Shown here one piece after another: positions 17,826-27,310 of a DNA stretch of 64,000 bases. Both the position numbers and the translations under genes were made by a program. The stretch spans positions 1-64,000 of the forward strand of contig CAYFHO010000005.1 of the NCBI GenBank assembly GCA_964342825.1. Direction: 5' to 3'. Every line of letters starts with the position of its first letter. The first letter of the stretch is position 1. Source of the DNA: AAA164-E04 sp964342825 (GTDB lineage: Bacteria; Verrucomicrobiota; Verrucomicrobiia; Limisphaerales; AAA164-E04). The notes below the pieces were generated by a model. The model saw nothing but the letters and a program-made list of their open reading frames with translations. It searched no databases and was not told where the DNA came from.

Positions 17826-18743
17826 ATGATGCAACTAGGATTCGTTACAGCCATATTACCGGAACAAAGCTTGGATTCGGTCACAGATACGGCAGCCCAA
17901 ATTGGATACGATTGTATCGAAGTCATGTGCTGGCCTAAAGGCAAAGCCGAGAGACGGTACGCGGGAATCACTCACATCGATATCACGAAACTGACGCAGG
18001 CCAAAGCTGACGACATCGTAGGTCGGATAAAATCCAAAGGTATCTCCATTTCAGGCCTCGGGTATTATCCAAACCTCCTGAGCAAAGACAAGGGACATGC
18101 GCGCACGGCATTGGCTCACCTCAAGAAATTGATCAAAGCGGCTCCGAAATTAAAAGTAAACGTTGTCAATACGTTTGTGGGGGCAGAACCAAGTATGAAC
18201 GATGACACCAACTTCAAAGCCTTCAAAAAAGTTTGGCCCTCCATCATACGCCTGGCTGAGGACAATGATGTCAAGATTGGCATTGAGAATTGCCCCATGT
18301 ATTTCACTGACGACGAATGGCCCTCTGGAAAAAACCTGGCGCATTCCCCTGCCATGTGGAGACGCATGTTTGAGACGATTCCTTCAAAAAATTTCGGACT
18401 CAATTATGATCCTTCCCACATGATTTGGCAGCACATGGATTACCTGAGACCGATCCGGGAGTTTGTGGACAAGTTTGTGCATGTTCATGCAAAGGATGTG
18501 CGATTGGATCAGGACCGACTCGATGACGTCGGCATCATGGCAACTCCCTTATCGTATCACTCCCCCAAACTACCCGGGCTGGGAGAAGTGAATTGGGGGA
18601 AATTCCTTTCTGTACTGGGCGATGCAGGTTATCAAGGTGCTGTATGCGTCGAAGTTGAAGACCGCGCATACGAAGGAAGCTTGAAAGCTCGGAAGGCAGC
18701 ATTGACACAGAGTCATCGATACTTGAAAAATTTCATGCCCTGA
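17826..18743 (+). CDS. Sugar phosphate isomerase/epimerase (TIM barrel)
   Basis: A 305-aa AP-endonuclease-2-like TIM barrel (IolE/xylose isomerase-like family) without a signal peptide. The strands carry the family's metal-binding acid and His residues: GYDCIEVMCWP near 35, GIENCPMY with Glu near 139, NYDPSHMIWQHMD, VHVHAKD, and VCVEVEDRAYEG near the end. Members epimerise or isomerise keto sugars and inositols. It lies 33 bp after a sulfatase and 18 bp before deoC, so it probably handles a sugar released by that system. The exact substrate is not assignable. Confidence 0.85.
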   Translation: MMQLGFVTAILPEQSLDSVTDTAAQIGYDCIEVMCWPKGKAERRYAGITHIDITKLTQAKADDIVGRIKSKGISISGLGYYPNLLSKDKGHARTALAHLKKLIKAAPKLKVNVVNTFVGAEPSMNDDTNFKAFKKVWPSIIRLAEDNDVKIGIENCPMYFTDDEWPSGKNLAHSPAMWRRMFETIPSKNFGLNYDPSHMIWQHMDYLRPIREFVDKFVHVHAKDVRLDQDRLDDVGIMATPLSYHSPKLPGLGEVNWGKFLSVLGDAGYQGAVCVEVEDRAYEGSLKARKAALTQSHRYLKNFMP

Positions 18744-18761
18744 AGAATCCATTTTTGAATT

Positions 18762-19544
18762 ATGAAATACACTTATGAAGAGATTGCGGGAATGATTGAT
18801 CATTCCTTATTGCACCCGACCATGACTGACAAGGAACTGGAAAGAGAGTGCAAAGTGGCAGCCAAGTACAAGGTTGCCTCGGTATGCATCAAGCCTTACG
18901 CGGTCAAGATGGCTGCCAAAATTTTGAAAGGTACTGAAGTAGCTGTCGGTGCGGTCGTTGGTTTCCCGCAGGGAGGAAATGTCACCAAGGTCAAAGTGTT
19001 CGAAACAGAACAAGCGTGCAAGGACGGCGCCACGGAAATTGATATGGTCATGAACATCGGCAAGGCGTTATCAGGAGACTGGGATTATGTAAAAAAGGAC
19101 GTCCGAGCCGTCGTCCGTGAAGCTCACAAACATGGAGCCATCGTAAAAGTCATTTTTGAAAACGATTTCATGCCCAATGATCGAATCAAAAGAAAACTTT
19201 GTGAAATCTGTGAAAGTGCCAAAGCAGACTATGTGAAGACATCAACAGGCTATGGATTTGTCAAAGGCAAGGACGGGCGCTATGGATACGAGGGCGCCAC
19301 TGAGAAAGACTTAAAACTCATGCGAAAAACCTGCGGCCCCAAGGTGGAAGTCAAGGCGGCAGGGGGCGTCCGGGATCTGGATGCATTGATGCATTGTAGA
19401 GATTTGGGAGTCAGACGGGTTGGAGCTTCCGCAACCAAGGCTCTGCTCGATGATTACAAAGCTCGAGCACGTGCGGAAAAAGGCAGAACCAAATCAGCTA
19501 AAACTTCCGCCAAAAAAGCAAAACTCGGCGGCGGAGGTTATTAA
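18762..19544 (+). CDS. deoC: Deoxyribose-phosphate aldolase
   Basis: A 260-aa class I aldolase that splits 2-deoxyribose-5-phosphate to acetaldehyde and glyceraldehyde-3-phosphate. The Schiff-base Lys159 lies in VKTSTGYGF, Asp94 in TEIDMVMN, and the second catalytic Lys198 in VEVKAAGG. The first ~235 residues match the family length. The end carries an extra Lys/Ala/Ser-rich tail from about residue 235 (RAEKGRTKSAKTSAKKAK), a disordered basic extension that is unusual here. It follows the epimerase by 18 bp in a probable operon with a sulfatase and a sugar dehydrogenase. Confidence 0.95.
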   Translation: MKYTYEEIAGMIDHSLLHPTMTDKELERECKVAAKYKVASVCIKPYAVKMAAKILKGTEVAVGAVVGFPQGGNVTKVKVFETEQACKDGATEIDMVMNIGKALSGDWDYVKKDVRAVVREAHKHGAIVKVIFENDFMPNDRIKRKLCEICESAKADYVKTSTGYGFVKGKDGRYGYEGATEKDLKLMRKTCGPKVEVKAAGGVRDLDALMHCRDLGVRRVGASATKALLDDYKARARAEKGRTKSAKTSAKKAKLGGGGY

Positions 19545-19590
19545 ACAAAACACCCGCCAGCACCACAGTTGTCAAAAGAGGAATTGAACC

Positions 19591-21030
19591 ATGAATAACC
19601 TACAGTCATTTTTGAAGACCTTCTACGTTGGCTTACTTTTTAGTTGTACGTCCGTTTGGTTGAACGCACAAACAAACCTCGACGGAAAGGCAATTTATGC
19701 CCAGGCCTGCGCTCAATGCCACGGCGCAGACCTGCAGGGAGGTCAGGCTCAAAGCCTCAAGGATGCGGTCTGGCAGTTCGGTTCCAAGCGCAGTCACATT
19801 TTCAGAAACATCAAGTATGGTATCTCGGATTTTGCCATGCCTGCTTTTGAGGAAGCTCTGTCTGATGCGGAAATAAACCGTGTATTGGATTTTGTTTTTG
19901 AATCGGAAAAATCCTCGGGCTCCACGCGCCCCCCAACTCCTGAAAAGGTGTTTACCCTGGATTATGAGTTAAAAGTCGATGTGCTCGCCAGCGATCTCGA
20001 CATTCCCTGGGCTATTGATTTTCTGGATGAACGCCGGGCATTGATCACTGAGCGCCCGGGAAATGTAAGACTGATGGTGGATGGAAAATTACATCCCAAA
20101 CCCATCAATGGAATCCCCACCGTTCTGCACGAAGGGCAAGGTGGATTACTCGATGTATCGATCGATCCTGATCACGCCAAATCTGGATGGATCTACCTGT
20201 CATACAGTCATGAACTAACCGATGCTGACGGCGACCGAAAACCAGCGATGACGCGTATCGTTCGAGGGAAAATTATCGATCATGAATGGACAGATCAGCA
20301 GGTGATTTACGAGGCGCCACACGAGCTATACACAACCACGCGGCAACATTACGGTTCTCGCATTGTATTCGATCCTGACGGATACCTCTTCTTCTCGATT
20401 GGAGAGCGCGGAATAGCACCTCATGCACAAGACTTAAGCCGTCCCAATGGAAAAATTCACCGTATCCGCAAAGATGGTTCCATTCCATCGGACAACCCCT
20501 TTGTCGGACGCAAGGATGCCTTACCCTCCATCTTCACCTACGGCAATAGAAACCCCCAGGGCCTGGCCATTCACCCGGAATCGGGAGACGTATGGGAAGC
20601 TGAACATGGTCCGATGGGAGGAGATGAACTCAACCTGATCAAAGGAGGCGCCAATTATGGTTGGCCATCCATCACTTACGGGCGAAATTATGACGGCGGC
20701 GTGGTATCCAATGACAGAAAACGTCAAGGCATGACACAACCCGCACTCTATTGGAAGCCATCCATCGCGGTCTGTGGAATTCACTTTGTCAAAAGCCCAC
20801 TGTTTCCACGTTGGAAAAACCATCTCCTTGTGGGCGCCTTAAAATACGAAGAAGTAAGGTTGTTAAACATAGAAGAAGACCGAGTGATGCATCAGGAAAT
20901 CATTCTGAAAAATGCAGGTCGAGTCCGCGACGTCTGCAGTGCTCCGGACGGGGCTATTTACGTCGTTACCAACGGACCAGATACCATTCTAAAGCTCACA
21001 CCAACACGAGACATGAACCTGGAACTTTGA
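19591..21030 (+). CDS. PQQ-dependent sugar dehydrogenase with cytochrome c domain
   Basis: A 479-aa periplasmic protein with a signal peptide (about 1-27). A short cytochrome c domain has haem motif CAQCH at 40-44 and a likely Met ligand in FAMPAFEEAL. A six-bladed quinoprotein propeller of the soluble glucose/sorbosone dehydrogenase type follows from about residue 130. Typical blocks are PWAIDFLDERRALI, HEGQGGLLDVSIDPD, YGNRNPQGLAIHP and EHGPMGGDELN. The electron path would run PQQ to haem c within one chain. The ribosome binding site GAGG sits 10 nt before the ATG. It is last in the sulfatase-epimerase-deoC run. PQQ synthesis genes are not in the window. Confidence 0.9.
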   Translation: MNNLQSFLKTFYVGLLFSCTSVWLNAQTNLDGKAIYAQACAQCHGADLQGGQAQSLKDAVWQFGSKRSHIFRNIKYGISDFAMPAFEEALSDAEINRVLDFVFESEKSSGSTRPPTPEKVFTLDYELKVDVLASDLDIPWAIDFLDERRALITERPGNVRLMVDGKLHPKPINGIPTVLHEGQGGLLDVSIDPDHAKSGWIYLSYSHELTDADGDRKPAMTRIVRGKIIDHEWTDQQVIYEAPHELYTTTRQHYGSRIVFDPDGYLFFSIGERGIAPHAQDLSRPNGKIHRIRKDGSIPSDNPFVGRKDALPSIFTYGNRNPQGLAIHPESGDVWEAEHGPMGGDELNLIKGGANYGWPSITYGRNYDGGVVSNDRKRQGMTQPALYWKPSIAVCGIHFVKSPLFPRWKNHLLVGALKYEEVRLLNIEEDRVMHQEIILKNAGRVRDVCSAPDGAIYVVTNGPDTILKLTPTRDMNLEL

Positions 21031-21054
21031 GAAGTTCGAGCCGAACTAAAGCTA

Positions 21055-22455
21055 TCAAGGTTTGGGGAGGCTTTGTCTGAGTTCCATTTCAACTTCCCTG
21101 ACAGGACGACCTGTATTGGCAGAAATGGATGCAGCCATCCCTGAGACATATGCAGCGGAGGCAGAGGTTCCGTTGATCATGAAGGTGGTTCCGTTGTATT
21201 GAATGAAAGACCTGCCCGGAACCATGACATCCACAAAATCACCCGTGTTTGCGTAGGGTGCGACCTGGCCATTTTGAGATGCCGCGGTAACAGCAAGCAC
21301 GTCTGGATAGGCGGCGGGAAAAGTCGGTTCCGTTGTCGGTGTGTTACCCGCTGCTCCCACGAAAAGCACCCCCTGCCTGGAAGCTTCGCGAATCATTTGC
21401 TCCATCAATGGAACAGTTTCAGTTCCTCCAAGACTTAAGTTTATGATGCTGGCTCCTGAATTGACAGCCTCGTAAATACCCTGAGCTACCTGAAATGTGG
21501 AAGTGGTCTCACTGCCACCATAAACATCGACAGGCAAGATCCTGACGGATGATTCACTTTTGCCATTGTTTCCGATCTCAACGCCTTTCAACAGCGTCTG
21601 CGCCATACTGGTACCGTGGGTAGGGATTCCAGTGGCAGACGGCTTGTCTGACCCAAGACTGATCTCAGGAAGCAGGAATTCTGAAAGCGAATCATCGCCT
21701 TGAACCGGCATATCGATCAGGCCAACAATCAACTCATCACCCTTTGTCTGCCCTGCTTTCAGCGAAAAACCACTTGGACCGCCCCCACCGAATACACGGT
21801 TTTGGCCGGGTTTTCCCAATTCGAAATTGTCACTGATTTGAACAGACTCCGAATCCCTTAAACGCTCTCTAGCCTTGTCGGCACTTTCTGCGTCTTCAAA
21901 GGACAACCGGTAAGCATTCAATCCTTCCACCTTACCAATGATTTTAGCCCCCAGTGCCGCGGCCACTTCTTCGATAGAAATGGGGCTGCCGGGCTTGACC
22001 TGAACAATGATCTCGTTATCGATTTTCTTGGAATAGAAGATGACAACCTGCTCGGATAGATTCAGTTTTTTGGTCGCCCTGGAAGCACTGGTAGCATAAA
22101 CAAGCAGCTTGGAGGTCTCAGCACTCTTGCCTCTGATAAGTGCGTAGTTTAAGTCGCCCATAATCCGCCGAAGTGCTTCAGAAACCGTCAAATCAGTAAA
22201 TCGAGTGGAAACTCTTCGGCTTTCAAGTCCAGGTTCAATCCAGACGTTCCACCCCATTCGTCCACCTACGGCTTTCAACGCATCCGCCAAATTGATGCGC
22301 CGTAGATCAGCCGACAGCTTGTCCTGTTCAGGTTTCCAATCCACTTCGGCAGCCTGCAATGCAGAAAAGCAAAAAACCACCATGAGGGCACGGCAGTATA
22401 GTACACCCAATGGGCGCAGAGCTATTTCACAGAATCTTCGAAGCATGCAAAACAT
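21055..22455 (-). CDS. Secreted subtilisin-family protease with N-terminal STN-like domain
   Basis: A 466-aa S8 peptidase. A signal peptide (cleavage near LQAAEV, about 36) is followed by a segment of about 50-105 (LRRINLADALKAVGGRMGWN, then VSEALRRIMG) that has the secretin/TonB short N-terminal (STN) pattern. A propeptide-like region covers about 135-210. The catalytic triad fits Asp248 (LIDMP), His280 (THGTSM) and Ser431 (NGTSASAAYVSGM), with the oxyanion Asn371 in GAAGNTP, so it looks active. STN domains are normally found in secretins and TonB receptors, so the fusion is notable. It is monocistronic and converges with the PQQ dehydrogenase. Confidence 0.88.
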   Translation of the reverse strand: MFCMLRRFCEIALRPLGVLYCRALMVVFCFSALQAAEVDWKPEQDKLSADLRRINLADALKAVGGRMGWNVWIEPGLESRRVSTRFTDLTVSEALRRIMGDLNYALIRGKSAETSKLLVYATSASRATKKLNLSEQVVIFYSKKIDNEIIVQVKPGSPISIEEVAAALGAKIIGKVEGLNAYRLSFEDAESADKARERLRDSESVQISDNFELGKPGQNRVFGGGGPSGFSLKAGQTKGDELIVGLIDMPVQGDDSLSEFLLPEISLGSDKPSATGIPTHGTSMAQTLLKGVEIGNNGKSESSVRILPVDVYGGSETTSTFQVAQGIYEAVNSGASIINLSLGGTETVPLMEQMIREASRQGVLFVGAAGNTPTTEPTFPAAYPDVLAVTAASQNGQVAPYANTGDFVDVMVPGRSFIQYNGTTFMINGTSASAAYVSGMAASISANTGRPVREVEMELRQSLPKP

Positions 22456-22497
22456 AACAACACTGGCAATCTGACGGAGTTGTAGAAGAATTGCAAC

Positions 22498-24549
22498 TTA
22501 CAGAATGCGTTCCAATTCAGAACCTGAAATCACTCCACGAGTCAACAACTCCACGGCATGATCTCGCAATGTCAGCATGCCGGATTTTTCGGCTGCTTTG
22601 TTAAGTTCCTCCTGAGTAGGGCTATGAGCAAGCGAGTTCTTGAATGAATCGTTAGGTATCAGGATCTCGAACACCGCGGTTCGACCATGAAATCCAGTGT
22701 GAAGGCAGGTCGGACATCCTGATCCCTGGCGAACTTTCAAGGGTTTATCCTTGGGCCAGAGGATTGCTTTACGCAAAGAAGCATCGGCGTCCATTTCCCG
22801 ACTGCAATGCGGACAATTCTTTCTAACGATCTTCTGAAAAACGATGCCGGCCAATGCATGTCCAATGAGTGTTGGGCGGATGCCAAGAAACTGAAGTGCG
22901 GTGCAGGCGTTTGGGGCGGAATTTGCATGGATGGTCGAAAACACTTTTTGACCTGTCAAGGCAGCAGAAACTGCAACGCTCGCGGTTTCGTCATCCCGAA
23001 TCTCTCCAACCATGATGATGTCGGGGTCCTGCCTGAGCACCGCCTTCAATCCAACGGCAAAGGACATATCCACCTTATGATTGACCTGCGCCTGGGTTGT
23101 ACCCACTAGTTTGTACTCGACCGGATCCTCAATCGTCATGATGTTTTGGGTAAACGGATTGAGACAGTTCATGCATGAATAGATGGTGGTAGTTTTACCG
23201 CAACCAACCGGACCTGCCACCAGGATCAATCCAGAGGGAAGTTTCATCAGGGTATCCATGTATTTTCGGTGAGATAGTTCCATGCCCAATTGCTCGAATC
23301 GACTGAACGCAAAATGCATTTTGACGACACGAAGCACCATTTTTTCACCGTCGGGCGTAGGGAGAACGGATACTCGAAAATTCATGTCTTTATCATCCAT
23401 CACGATGACCAAATGTCCGTCATGAGGAATCATGGGATTAGCCGTATCCAATTCCGCAAGGGTCTTGACCTGATTCAGCACCTTCCTTGCGATTTCGCGT
23501 GGGAGCGTTAGAACATCATGAAGAATTCCATCCACCCGATAGCGAATTCGGTAGAATCCTTTTTGAGGTTCAAAGTGAATATCGGAACCATCTCTTCGCA
23601 AAACACCCCTCAATATGATATCCAGCAACTGGGGAGCAGGTTTGTCGGCGATTTCATTCTGCAACTCGTACTGTCGGCCTTCTTCCTCTGCGGTATCCGC
23701 GTCCATCTGAGGAGCATATTCCTTGAGAAGCTTATCCAGTGTTGATTTTGGAGCGATGACGGGCTGAATTTCAAAATCAAAGAGAATTCCCATACCCTCC
23801 ATTTCAACAATGTTATCCCCATCAGCAAAAGCCACATGCAAAACATTATCTTCAAATTTGTATGGAATGGCATGGTAGCGAAAAGGAAAGTGGTAGGGCA
23901 CTTGATCCAGGGCCACCTCGGGAATTTCTTTGACTCCTTCAAGACTTTCGTAAGGGAGATTCAACTGGTTTGCCAGAGCCTGTGCAATGTCTTCATCGGA
24001 TGCAATTCCCTCCTCCCGCATGTAATCCAAAAAGTGGATTTTTTTCTCCTGAGCCGTTTTCCAGGCCAGCTTGAGATCTCGTTTCTTGACGATTCGCTTC
24101 CGGGTTAAGTATTGAGTGAAGTCATTCTCAGGCAGAGTGCCGATTGGAAAATCAAGACGAAGAAGCTTGGCCAGTTGTTGAGGAGTTATCATCCTCAAAT
24201 GAAGTAAGGTTCTCCACAGTGGCTGATCGGTTTTTTCGCGAAATTTCTGCGCTTCCTGAAGTTGCTCAGGGTTAATAATCCCACGGTCGACCAGATAATC
24301 CCCGAACGTGTCTCCCACATGTGCCTTGCGCGCACGATAGGCCTTGACCTGTTCATCAGACATCTGATCCTCCTTGAGATCAATTTCGGAATGATGATTT
24401 GCAAAGGGTGATGGAATTTCGATCGTGAGAAACTTCTTGATGGTATCCCAGGAGACATCCTGATTGAGGATGTCCATCATGCTTTCACCCTGAACGGAGG
24501 CGTTTTGGGATTTGGCAGAAGTTTTTTTGGATGAAGCTTTTTTTGCCAT
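22498..24549 (-). CDS. PilB/GspE-type secretion or pilus ATPase
   Basis: A 683-aa hexameric ATPase that powers a type II secretion system or type IV pilus extension. I start at ATG 24549 (MAKKASSKKTSAK), a basic linker; the longer in-frame start at 24681 adds a hydrophobic stretch unlike the family. Two MshEN/T2SSE-N regions (about 75-215) precede the ATPase core. Walker A is GPVGCGKT (about 446-453) and Walker B region is DIIMVGEIRDDET. A tetracysteine zinc site is formed by CPHCSREMD and GCPTCLHTG. Other pilus genes are not adjacent, so which machine it drives is open. It is divergent from the DUF1080 gene. Confidence 0.9.
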   Translation of the reverse strand: MAKKASSKKTSAKSQNASVQGESMMDILNQDVSWDTIKKFLTIEIPSPFANHHSEIDLKEDQMSDEQVKAYRARKAHVGDTFGDYLVDRGIINPEQLQEAQKFREKTDQPLWRTLLHLRMITPQQLAKLLRLDFPIGTLPENDFTQYLTRKRIVKKRDLKLAWKTAQEKKIHFLDYMREEGIASDEDIAQALANQLNLPYESLEGVKEIPEVALDQVPYHFPFRYHAIPYKFEDNVLHVAFADGDNIVEMEGMGILFDFEIQPVIAPKSTLDKLLKEYAPQMDADTAEEEGRQYELQNEIADKPAPQLLDIILRGVLRRDGSDIHFEPQKGFYRIRYRVDGILHDVLTLPREIARKVLNQVKTLAELDTANPMIPHDGHLVIVMDDKDMNFRVSVLPTPDGEKMVLRVVKMHFAFSRFEQLGMELSHRKYMDTLMKLPSGLILVAGPVGCGKTTTIYSCMNCLNPFTQNIMTIEDPVEYKLVGTTQAQVNHKVDMSFAVGLKAVLRQDPDIIMVGEIRDDETASVAVSAALTGQKVFSTIHANSAPNACTALQFLGIRPTLIGHALAGIVFQKIVRKNCPHCSREMDADASLRKAILWPKDKPLKVRQGSGCPTCLHTGFHGRTAVFEILIPNDSFKNSLAHSPTQEELNKAAEKSGMLTLRDHAVELLTRGVISGSELERIL

Positions 24550-24737
24550 AACTTTATCTTTTGAAATGTAAATTACACGATCCGAATGGTTCCATTTCTG
24601 AGTCATCATTCGGTATCCGGATAAAAAGTTACCATGGTTCCTGGTAATTTGCAGCAGGATAAACGCAGCCAGTTTTGCCAATTCCTGAACGTATTATGGA
24701 GCTCTGTTAAGACGGAAAACAATTAACAACTTGCTCA

Positions 24738-26111
24738 ATGCCAATTTCTACTCAACAATTTCTTATCATGTTCATAACACCAAAATGGATTTTAGCCGTG
24801 CTTTTGACTGGGTTGATAGGTATCCAAATCGCCCATTCCGCCGATGCTGCACCAGCTTCACAGGAGTCGGATTTTGTTTCATTATTCAATGGGACGAATC
24901 TTGACGGTTGGGTCAACGTCAACTGCGCGCCTGAAACATGGAGTATCAAGAATGGAATGATTCATTGCAGTGGTGTCCCTACAGGAGCCTTGAGGACGGA
25001 AAAGCAGTATGAGAACTTTATCCTGGAACTGGAATGGAGGCATTTGGTTCCAGGAGGCAATGCCGGCTTGTTCGTTTGGGCGGAACCCATCTCTGCTCCA
25101 GGGGTTCCATTCCTGAGAGCCATAGAAGTGCAGATACTGGACCATGCCTACGGTAAATCAGACTGGTTCACCACTCATGGCGATATATTCCCGATCCATG
25201 GAAGCACCATGATCCCTGATGCACCAAACCGAGGTTCCAGAAGTTTTCCAAATGAAATGAGATCCAAAGGTTCTCCCGAATGGAATCATTACCGAGTCAC
25301 ATGCAATGATGGGGTCATCAAACTTGCGGTTAATGGCAAAGAGGTTTCAGGTGGCAAGAAATGCAATTACCGAAAGGGTTATATCGCGCTGGAATCCGAG
25401 GGTGGAAAAGTGGATTACAGGAACATTCGAATCAAAGAGTTACCATCCACAAATCCCACACCCGTAGAAACTGCACCCTTGGCGCAAGGATTCAAATCCA
25501 TCTACACCGGAGTGGACCTGTCAGGATGGGTCGTTCCCGAGGGCAGCAGAGACCACTGGCGAGCTACCGACTGGAAATTGCAATATGACGGAAAAAGCAC
25601 AGCGGAAGAAAAACATTTGTGGACAGAAAAAAGCTATCAGGACTTTATCCTGATATGTGATTGGCGGTGGACTTCCCAGCCCTCCAAACGCGAAGTCCCT
25701 ATCGTGCTTCCCAGTGGTGAATATGCCAGGAACAAACAAGGGGATCGAATCACGGAAGAAGTTTCATTCGCAGGCGACAGCGGAATATTCCTGAGAGGAA
25801 ACACCAAAAGCCAGGTAAACATATGGAATTGGAGTATTGGTTCCGGTGAAGTGTATGGTTATCGAAACCATAAAAACACTTCACCGGAAATTCGAGCAGC
25901 CTTGACCCCAAAAGTCAAAGCAGACAATGCCATTGGTAAATGGAATCGCTTTATCATTCGGTTAGTAGGAGATCGGCTGACGGTGAACCTGAACGAAATC
26001 ACCGTCATAGAAAATGCCGCACTGCCAGGCATACCTGCCTCGGGGCCAATTGGTCTTCAGCACCATGGGCATCCCATTGAATTTGCAAGCCTCTACATCA
26101 AGGAATTCTAA
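24738..26111 (+). CDS. Secreted double DUF1080 (3-keto-glycoside hydrolase-like) protein
   Basis: A 457-aa secreted protein. After a signal peptide (ending near AHSADAA) come two DUF1080 jelly-roll domains, at about 45-235 (FVSLFNGTNLDGW, then YIALESEGGKVDYRNIRIKE) and about 250-457 (FKSIYTGVDLSGW, then GPIGLQHHGHPIEF). This domain covers 3-keto-disaccharide hydrolases and carbohydrate-binding proteins in Planctomycetota, Verrucomicrobiota and Bacteroidota. The second domain is longer, with a loop at about 310-345. ATG 24768 is an alternative start inside the signal region. A role in sugar breakdown fits the surrounding sulfatases but is inferred from the family. Confidence 0.85.
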   Translation: MPISTQQFLIMFITPKWILAVLLTGLIGIQIAHSADAAPASQESDFVSLFNGTNLDGWVNVNCAPETWSIKNGMIHCSGVPTGALRTEKQYENFILELEWRHLVPGGNAGLFVWAEPISAPGVPFLRAIEVQILDHAYGKSDWFTTHGDIFPIHGSTMIPDAPNRGSRSFPNEMRSKGSPEWNHYRVTCNDGVIKLAVNGKEVSGGKKCNYRKGYIALESEGGKVDYRNIRIKELPSTNPTPVETAPLAQGFKSIYTGVDLSGWVVPEGSRDHWRATDWKLQYDGKSTAEEKHLWTEKSYQDFILICDWRWTSQPSKREVPIVLPSGEYARNKQGDRITEEVSFAGDSGIFLRGNTKSQVNIWNWSIGSGEVYGYRNHKNTSPEIRAALTPKVKADNAIGKWNRFIIRLVGDRLTVNLNEITVIENAALPGIPASGPIGLQHHGHPIEFASLYIKEF

Positions 26112-26219
26112 CGCTCTTTGAATCACTCCAATCTATTGAGGCTTCTTGAAAATCTTTCATTTCAGCTCTGACTTGCCTTTTGGGCGGTACCCGTTATCCA
26201 ATTCGAAAGATTAGTTAAT

Positions 26220-27296
26220 ATGCGAGCATCATTGCTACAAAAGGCCAACCGTATGGTCATCAAACTGGGAACGGGCATCCTTACCGACGCACGGAATCAT
26301 CCCGATTTGAGCCAATTGGAAAACCTGGTCACTCAAATTGTTCAGCTAAAGAACCTGGGTAAGGAAATTGTCATTGTTTCCTCGGGAGCTGTGGGTGCGG
26401 GTATGGGAAGCATGGGATTGGAGCATCGCCCCAAATCTCTGGCAGATCTTCAAGCCTGCGCCGCTGTTGGACAAACAAGACTGATGCATACCTACTCCGA
26501 CCTTTTTTCAAAATACGGTATGTCCGTCGGCCAAGTGTTGCTCACCCACTCTGACCTCAAACACCACGAGAGACACCTCAATGCCAGGAACACATTAACC
26601 GCCTTGCTGGACCGGGACTTTATACCCATTGTCAACGAAAACGATGCCGTCTCTTTCACCGAATTAAAATTTGGTGACAACGACACTTTATCGGCACTGG
26701 TTGCCTGCCTGATACCGGTTGAGCTGTTGGTGATCCTGACCACTGCAGATGGGTTGATAGAAAATTTCGGCACTCCCGAGGCTCAACGAATGGCGGAGGT
26801 AGACGGGATTGACGACCGAATCATGGCCATGGCCCAAGGCACAACCAGCGTCACTGCCACCGGAGGAATGACCACCAAGATTGAGGCCGCAAAAATCGCT
26901 GTCCGGGCAGGAATCCCCATGTTTATCGGACCTGGACGAAATCCTACTATCCTCAGGGACATGGCCGAGGGTGCAGACGTCGGCACGCTGTTCCTTCCAT
27001 CGAAAAAGGGGCTGAAAGGCCGAAAGAGGTGGATCGCTTTTTTCCACCGCCCCAAAGGATCCCTGACTGTTGACCAGGGAGCGAAAACGGCCTTGCGTGA
27101 GAATGGAAAAAGCCTCCTTCCACCGGGAGTCCTTGCAATCGAGGGCGTGTTTTCAGCTGGTGAAGTTGTCCGCATTCTCGATGAAGAGGGAACTGAATTT
27201 GCCCGTGGAATTACCACCTCTGATTCAAACTCCTTTGAGAACTGGAAGAATCAAAATGCAGAAATCATCCACCGTGACAATCTGGTCATTCTTTGA
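26220..27296 (+). CDS. proB: Glutamate 5-kinase
   Basis: A 358-aa kinase that makes gamma-glutamyl phosphate, the first step of proline synthesis. The N-terminal amino-acid kinase domain contains VIKLGTGILT, VSSGAVGAGM, FGDNDTLSALVA and TATGGMTTKIEAAK. A C-terminal PUA domain follows from about 275. Proline usually feeds back on this enzyme. The gene is separated from mazG by 14 bp, and a TTG that overlaps the stop is also possible for mazG. The remaining enzyme, ProA, is not encoded nearby, while proC is at 483. Confidence 0.97.
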   Translation: MRASLLQKANRMVIKLGTGILTDARNHPDLSQLENLVTQIVQLKNLGKEIVIVSSGAVGAGMGSMGLEHRPKSLADLQACAAVGQTRLMHTYSDLFSKYGMSVGQVLLTHSDLKHHERHLNARNTLTALLDRDFIPIVNENDAVSFTELKFGDNDTLSALVACLIPVELLVILTTADGLIENFGTPEAQRMAEVDGIDDRIMAMAQGTTSVTATGGMTTKIEAAKIAVRAGIPMFIGPGRNPTILRDMAEGADVGTLFLPSKKGLKGRKRWIAFFHRPKGSLTVDQGAKTALRENGKSLLPPGVLAIEGVFSAGEVVRILDEEGTEFARGITTSDSNSFENWKNQNAEIIHRDNLVIL

Positions 27297-27310
27297 GTCA
27301 CAAAAATCAA

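Noticed and set aside
21031..21054. Terminator between the PQQ dehydrogenase and subtilase genes
   Set aside because: A 6-bp stem (AGTTCG/CGAACT) exists but has no following T-run on either strand.
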